Origin: Janthinobacterium sp. 1_2014MBL_MicDiv
GTDB taxonomy: Bacteria > Pseudomonadota > Gammaproteobacteria > Burkholderiales > Burkholderiaceae_D
Assembly (NCBI RefSeq): GCF_001865675.1
Contig: NZ_CP011319.1
Span: 4,712,001-4,776,000, forward strand
Direction: 5' to 3'
DNA length: 64,000 nucleotides
The notes under the pieces were generated by a model. It saw only the letters and a program-made list of their open reading frames with translations, had not been told where the DNA came from and ran no database searches. Both the position numbers and the translations under genes were made by a program. Numbering within the stretch: the first letter of the stretch is position 1; the number at the start of each line of letters is the position of its first letter. Shown here piece after piece: positions 58,843-64,000 of this stretch.

Positions 58843-59712
58843 ATGAAACTCGCCCACCGCCACACCCTGCAAGCCTGGCTGTTCCTCGCCCCGGCCCTGC
58901 TGCTGCTGGCCGCATTTTCCTTCTGGCCCGTCGGCTACGGCTCCGTGCTGGCGTTCACCGACTACAGCCTGATACGCGAGACGCGCTTCGTCGGCCTCGA
59001 TAATTTCCGCTACATCTTCAACAACGAGATGTTCGTCTCCGGCCTGAAGAATTCGCTGATGTTCCTGCTGATGGTGCCCTTCGTGCAGGTGGGCGCCATC
59101 ACGCTGGCCGTGCTGGTCAACAACCGCCTGCCCGGCATCCGCCTGTTCCGCGCCGCCTTCTACGTGCCGGTGGTGACCACCGTTTCCGTGGTCGGCATCA
59201 TGTGGGGCTTCATGTTCCACGAACAGGGCGCGCTGAACTACGTGATGATGACGCTAAGGCTGGTGAACGCGCCCGTGGGCTGGCTGTCGAACGACAGCCT
59301 GGCCCTGTTTGCCGTGATGTTCGTCACCCTGTGGCGCGGCCTGGGCTGGTACATGGTGATGTACCTGGCGGCCCTGCAGTCGATCCCGTCGGACATGCAG
59401 GAAGCGGCCATGCTCGATGGCGCCAGCCGCTGGCAGCGCTTCTGGAAGATCACCGTGCCGATGCTGCGCCCGACCATCATGCTGTGCTCCATCCTGTCCG
59501 TGCTGGCGGCCCTGAAGGCGTACCAGGAAGTCGACGTGCTGACCCAGGGCGGTCCGATGAATTCCACCTTCACGGCGCTGTACTACGCCTACGACCAGGG
59601 CCTGAAACACTTGAAACTGCCGCGCGCGCTGGCGGCCAGCTTCATCGTCTCGCTATTTTGCATCGGCATCGCCCTGCTGTGCCTGCGCTACCTCAAACCG
59701 AAGCACCGCTGA
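58843..59712 (+). CDS. Sugar ABC transporter permease (MalF type)
   Basis: A 289-residue inner-membrane permease with six helices. N-terminal LFLAPALLLLAAFSFWPVGYG and the EAA loop EAAMLDGASRWQRFWKITVPMLRP are diagnostic. It lies seven bases after the binding-protein gene. Confidence 0.93.
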   Translation: MKLAHRHTLQAWLFLAPALLLLAAFSFWPVGYGSVLAFTDYSLIRETRFVGLDNFRYIFNNEMFVSGLKNSLMFLLMVPFVQVGAITLAVLVNNRLPGIRLFRAAFYVPVVTTVSVVGIMWGFMFHEQGALNYVMMTLRLVNAPVGWLSNDSLALFAVMFVTLWRGLGWYMVMYLAALQSIPSDMQEAAMLDGASRWQRFWKITVPMLRPTIMLCSILSVLAALKAYQEVDVLTQGGPMNSTFTALYYAYDQGLKHLKLPRALAASFIVSLFCIGIALLCLRYLKPKHR

Positions 59713-59725
59713 CAGGGGACTGACC

Positions 59726-60562
59726 ATGAAAACCCGTTCCCGCCCCCTGAAAACCCGCCTGCAGATACTGGGCCACTATGCCGTGCTGTGCGCGATCGCC
59801 GTCGTCTGCGTCTTCCCGTTCTGGTGGACGCTGGTGACGGCCATCTCCACGGAAGGCAATATCTTCGCCTTCCCGCCCACCTTCTGGCCGAAGGCGCCAT
59901 CGCTGGAGAACTTCGTCGAAGTGTTCAACGCGATTCCCATCTGGTCGTTCTTCAAGAACTCGGTGCTGATCGCCGTGTTGACCGTGTTCTGGAAACTGCT
60001 GCTGTGCTCATTGGCCGCGTATCCGCTGGCGCGCCTGAAATTCCGCGGCCGCAAGCTCGTGTTCGGCCTGATCCTCGCCACCCTGGTGCTGCCGTCCGAA
60101 GTGAACTTCCTCGTCAACTTCATCACCATCACGCAAATGAGCCTGGTCGATACCTACACGGGCGTGATCCTGCCCAACGTGGTGACAGCCGTGGCCATTT
60201 TGCTGCTCAAGCAGGCGTTCGAGGAAGTGCCGCAGGACCTGATCGACGCGGCACGCGTGGATGGCGCCTCCGAGTGGGTCATCTTCAGCCGCATCATGCT
60301 GCCGCTGATCACGCCGTGGCTGGCCACCGTCGGCATCCTGACGGCCGTCGAATCGTGGAACGAATACATCTGGCCGTCCATCGTCATGAGCAAGCCCGAT
60401 GAATTCCCGCTGTCGGTCGGCGTGCTGTATTTGCGCGGCACTTTCGGCAGCAGCACGCGCGTGATCGCGGCCGGCACCCTGATCACCATCGTGCCGACCC
60501 TGCTGGCATTCCTGTTTACCCAGCGCTTCTTCATGCGCGGCATGGACGGCGCCGTCAAATGA
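59726..60562 (+). CDS. Sugar ABC transporter permease (MalG type)
   Basis: A 278-residue permease with six helices; FPFWWTLVTAIST near the N-terminus and EAA loop DAARVDGASEWVIFSRIMLPLITP. Partner of the preceding permease. The end overlaps the GH3-like gene by four bases (ATGA). Confidence 0.93.
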   Translation: MKTRSRPLKTRLQILGHYAVLCAIAVVCVFPFWWTLVTAISTEGNIFAFPPTFWPKAPSLENFVEVFNAIPIWSFFKNSVLIAVLTVFWKLLLCSLAAYPLARLKFRGRKLVFGLILATLVLPSEVNFLVNFITITQMSLVDTYTGVILPNVVTAVAILLLKQAFEEVPQDLIDAARVDGASEWVIFSRIMLPLITPWLATVGILTAVESWNEYIWPSIVMSKPDEFPLSVGVLYLRGTFGSSTRVIAAGTLITIVPTLLAFLFTQRFFMRGMDGAVK

Positions 60563-61599
60563 GCGCCGCCATCGCCACCGACCTGCGCCTGCTCGCCGGG
60601 CAGCTGCTGATGACTGGCATCGCCGGCAGCGAGCTCGATGCGGCCACGGCGCAGTGGCTGCTGCAGAACGGCTTGCGCGCCGTCTGCCTGCGCGCGGACA
60701 ACATCGTCGACAAGGCGCAGCTGGCGCGCCTGACGACGGACTTGCGGCGCGTGCTGGGACCGCGGGCCCTGATCGCCATCGACACGGCAGCCTATCCGGC
60801 CTGGTTGCCCCAGCCCCCGAGCGCCATGGCCCTGAGCACCGTTGGCGATGCGGAACTGGCCAACGGCACGGGCGCGGCGACGGCGCGCGGCCTGCGCGCG
60901 CTCGGCGTCAACTGGCTCTTCGCGCCCCTGCTCAAGCTGGACGCGGCCGGCAACGACGCGCCGGCGGCGGCGCACGCATTTGGCGGCGACCCGGCGCAAG
61001 CCACGGCCATGACCCTGGCCTGGATGGCGGGCTGCCAATCCGAGGGCGTCGCCTGCTGCGCCAGGCTGTACCTGCCGCAGCAGGCGGCCGGTACAGCCCT
61101 GCCCAGCGTCGACAAGACCCGCTCGCAACTGGAGGAGCACGACTTCGTGCCCTTCCGCCAGGCTGCCGCGCATGCGGCCTCGATGATGAGCGCGCACGTG
61201 TCCTACCCCGCCCTCGATGCGCAGCTGCCCGTCAGCCTGTCGCACGCGGTGATGCACGGCCTGCTGCGCAAGCAGTGGGGCTACGGCGGGGTGCTGATCA
61301 CGCCCGGCATCGACGCGCACGGCGTCGACGTCAGTGCGCGCGCGCTGGCCGCTGGCGCCGACATGGCCCTGCTGCCCGATGCGGCGCGCCTGCCGGCCGC
61401 CCTCGACGCCGTCGGCGCCGCGCTGGCGTCCGGCGCGCTGCCGCTGCAGTCGGCCGGCGTGCGCCTGCAGCGCCTGGCGGCCATGGCCGAACGCTATCCG
61501 GCCGGCGCCGGACTGTATGCGCAGGAGGCGGCCGACCGCATCGTCATGGCCGAGGCCAGGCGCTGCTGCCAGAGCACGGCGCCCTTGCCCCCGAATTAA
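60559..61599 (+). CDS. GH3 (NagZ-like) protein with lost active site
   Basis: A 346-residue protein with the TIM-barrel layout of NagZ beta-N-acetylglucosaminidases, including FAPLLKLDAAGN, HAFGGDP, EEHDFVPFRQA, SAHVSYPALD and LRKQWGYGGVLI. The catalytic signatures are changed: xDQEGGRV reads IDTAAYPAW (about 74-82), KHFPGHG reads RLYLPQQ (169-175), and the nucleophile motif (S/T)DDxxM reads TPGIDA (248-253). The frame is clean and GC3-biased, so it is not a decaying pseudogene. It may bind, not cut, GlcNAc sugars, or have a new activity. Start is coupled to the permease gene. Confidence 0.82.
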   Translation: MSAAIATDLRLLAGQLLMTGIAGSELDAATAQWLLQNGLRAVCLRADNIVDKAQLARLTTDLRRVLGPRALIAIDTAAYPAWLPQPPSAMALSTVGDAELANGTGAATARGLRALGVNWLFAPLLKLDAAGNDAPAAAHAFGGDPAQATAMTLAWMAGCQSEGVACCARLYLPQQAAGTALPSVDKTRSQLEEHDFVPFRQAAAHAASMMSAHVSYPALDAQLPVSLSHAVMHGLLRKQWGYGGVLITPGIDAHGVDVSARALAAGADMALLPDAARLPAALDAVGAALASGALPLQSAGVRLQRLAAMAERYPAGAGLYAQEAADRIVMAEARRCCQSTAPLPPN

Positions 61600-61632
61600 A
61601 CCGCACTTTCAAGACGACCCGAGGAAGCATCC

Positions 61633-62976
61633 ATGAACGACAAGAGCAGCAACAGCATCAGCAGCAGCGGCGCCCGCAGCCCGATTTCCTGGGTTCCCAC
61701 GCTGTACTTCGCCCAGGGCCTGCCGTTTTACGCGGTGGCCCTGGTGGCCGGCCTGATGTTCAAGAGCCTGGGCGTGCCGAACGACCAGATCGCCCGCTGG
61801 ACGGGCCTGATCGGCTTTGCCTGGGTCTTCAAGTCGCTGTGGAGTCCCTTCCTCGAACTGGCGTCGAGCAAGAAGGCCATGGTGGTGCTGTTCCAGTTCC
61901 TCGGCGGCCTGAGCCTGGGCCTGATCGCGCTGGCCCTGCAAACGCCGCTGTGGTTCGCCGCCTGCGTGGCCGTGCTGTTCGTCGCCGCGCTGGCGTCCTC
62001 GACGCACGACATCGTCTGCGACGGCCTGTATATCGCCAGCCTGTCCGACAAGCAGCAGGCCGCCTACGCGGGCTGGCAGGGCGCCTTCTTCAATGCGGGC
62101 AAGTTCATCTCGCTGGGCGGCCTGGTGATCCTGGCCGGCTACCTGGAAAAAAATATCGGCGTCAAGCCTGCCTGGTCGGTGATCTTCCTCATCATCGGCG
62201 CCATGATGCTGTCGCTGGCCGCCTACCATCTGTGGTCGCTGCCGCAGGTGCGCAACGTGGCCGTGGCCGACAAGAGCGTGGCCGGCATCAGCCGCACCCT
62301 GTGGGACGTGCTGGTGGACTTCCTGAAAAAGCCCGGCATCTGGGGCATGATCGCCTTCATCATCCTGTTCCGCGCCGGCGAGGCGCAAGTGCAGACCATC
62401 GGCCCGCTGTTCCTGCGCGAAGCGCGCGAACTGGGCGGCCTGGGCCTGTCGACGACGGAAGTGGGCGCCGTGTACGGCACGGCCGGCACCGTCGCCTTCC
62501 TGCTGGGCAGCATCGGCGGCGGCTACTTCACTTCCTGGCTGGGATTGAAACGCGCCATGCTGTTCCTGATCCTGGCCATGAATTTACCGAACCTGGTGTT
62601 CTATTACCTGAGCCACAGCATGCCGACCGACCTGGCGCTGATCACGGCCGCCCTCAGCGTGGAGATGTTCGGCTATGGCTTCGGCTTCGTCGGCCTGATC
62701 CTGTTCATGATGCAGGTGGTCTCCGTGGGCAAATACCAGACGGCCCACTATGCGTTCGCCACCGGCGTGATGCAGCTGGGCTTCGTGCTGTTCAAGATGA
62801 TCAGCGGCGACATCCAGACGGCGCTCGGCTACAAGACCTTTTTCCTGTGGGTGCTGGTGTCGGCCGTGCCGGTCCTGATCCTGTCGCGCTTCATGCGCAT
62901 CGGTCCGAAAGACCCCGCCGACCAGCCCGACCTGAGCAAGGCCGATTCCCCGCCGGCACCGGCCAACGCCAGCTAG
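61633..62976 (+). CDS. AmpG-family MFS transporter
   Basis: A 447-residue MFS permease with 12-14 helices. SWVPTLYFAQGLPFYAVALVAGLMFKSLGVPNDQIARWTGLIG and SSTHDIVCDGLYIASL are similar to AmpG muropeptide (GlcNAc-anhydro-MurNAc) permeases. In this operon it may import a GlcNAc-containing sugar or peptide in addition to the ABC system. GAGGAAGCATCC precedes the ATG. Confidence 0.85.
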   Translation: MNDKSSNSISSSGARSPISWVPTLYFAQGLPFYAVALVAGLMFKSLGVPNDQIARWTGLIGFAWVFKSLWSPFLELASSKKAMVVLFQFLGGLSLGLIALALQTPLWFAACVAVLFVAALASSTHDIVCDGLYIASLSDKQQAAYAGWQGAFFNAGKFISLGGLVILAGYLEKNIGVKPAWSVIFLIIGAMMLSLAAYHLWSLPQVRNVAVADKSVAGISRTLWDVLVDFLKKPGIWGMIAFIILFRAGEAQVQTIGPLFLREARELGGLGLSTTEVGAVYGTAGTVAFLLGSIGGGYFTSWLGLKRAMLFLILAMNLPNLVFYYLSHSMPTDLALITAALSVEMFGYGFGFVGLILFMMQVVSVGKYQTAHYAFATGVMQLGFVLFKMISGDIQTALGYKTFFLWVLVSAVPVLILSRFMRIGPKDPADQPDLSKADSPPAPANAS

Positions 62977-62990
62977 GATAGAACCACTTC

Positions 62991-64000
<1,010 letters not shown>

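Noticed and set aside
56430..58865. 811-codon open frame on the minus strand
   Set aside because: It is a shadow of nagB and the ABC binding-protein gene, with biased Arg/Gly/His composition and no similarity.
60559..61599. Frameshift as the reason for lost GH3 motifs
   Set aside because: Reading the other phases around 61050-61100 and 61285-61320 does not restore KHFPG or a DD motif, and codon bias is steady throughout.
60654..62981. 775-codon open frame in the + strand, other phase
   Set aside because: It is a frame-shifted reading of the GH3-like and AmpG-like genes, both of which have clear family patterns in their own frames.

Overview
The window looks like chromosome of a beta-proteobacterium of the family Oxalobacteraceae, most likely Janthinobacterium or a close relative. 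This is inferred from the high GC content with strong G/C at third codon positions, from protein similarity recognised by eye, and from the content: gyrA, ompA, ubiG, gph and a one-piece ssrA in a row, PEP-CTERM-like and flagellar sigma-28 signals, and a bufferin locus. No rRNA, tRNA, insertion sequence, integrase or CRISPR array was found.

Layout. 1-5400 is a housekeeping block (gyrA, ompA, ubiG, gph, ssrA). 5600-7050 is a small accessory patch of three unrecognised genes. 7100-17200 holds regulator/enzyme pairs: lactonase-like lipoprotein, SDR/LysR, TipAS-type MerR, M24 peptidase, and a GlxA-type regulator/DadA-like/HxlR operon divergent from an MFS pump. 17200-20750 is a Crp/Fnr regulator next to a soluble NarXL-like two-component pair and a DJ-1/PfpI protein. 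20970-28750 has small stress-type genes, a nicotinamidase-like/pncB salvage pair, azoR/LysR and cbpA-cbpM. 28879-31983 is a run of four secreted beta/gamma-crystallin genes with eight domains. 32179-44491 carries MATE, PhzF-like, DPP-IV and M13 peptidases, CsbD, an isolated fliT, a FimV-like protein, fumC, an S4 protein and a DUF883 protein. 44492-46473 is a bufferin locus (fused MNIO-DUF2063 enzyme plus precursor). 46748-53377 has a YjfB-like motility protein, mobB, a phospholipase C-like phosphoesterase, gspAB and small secreted proteins. From 53726 to the right edge one long + strand operon serves amino-sugar use: nagK-like kinase, GntR regulator, nagA, SIS-type nagB, ABC transporter, GH3-like protein, AmpG-like MFS and the ABC ATPase, which runs off the end.

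Best leads: (1) the crystallin cluster, whose calcium motifs run from intact to degenerate and whose four genes share an upstream TTGTTACA element; (2) three scattered motility-type genes that all carry sigma-28-like promoters; (3) a GH3 protein in the GlcNAc operon that has lost all active-site signatures; (4) the single-chain BufB-BufC fusion; (5) mirror-image HxlR operators and a TipAS-MerR operator; (6) a 35-residue lysine-rich small protein.
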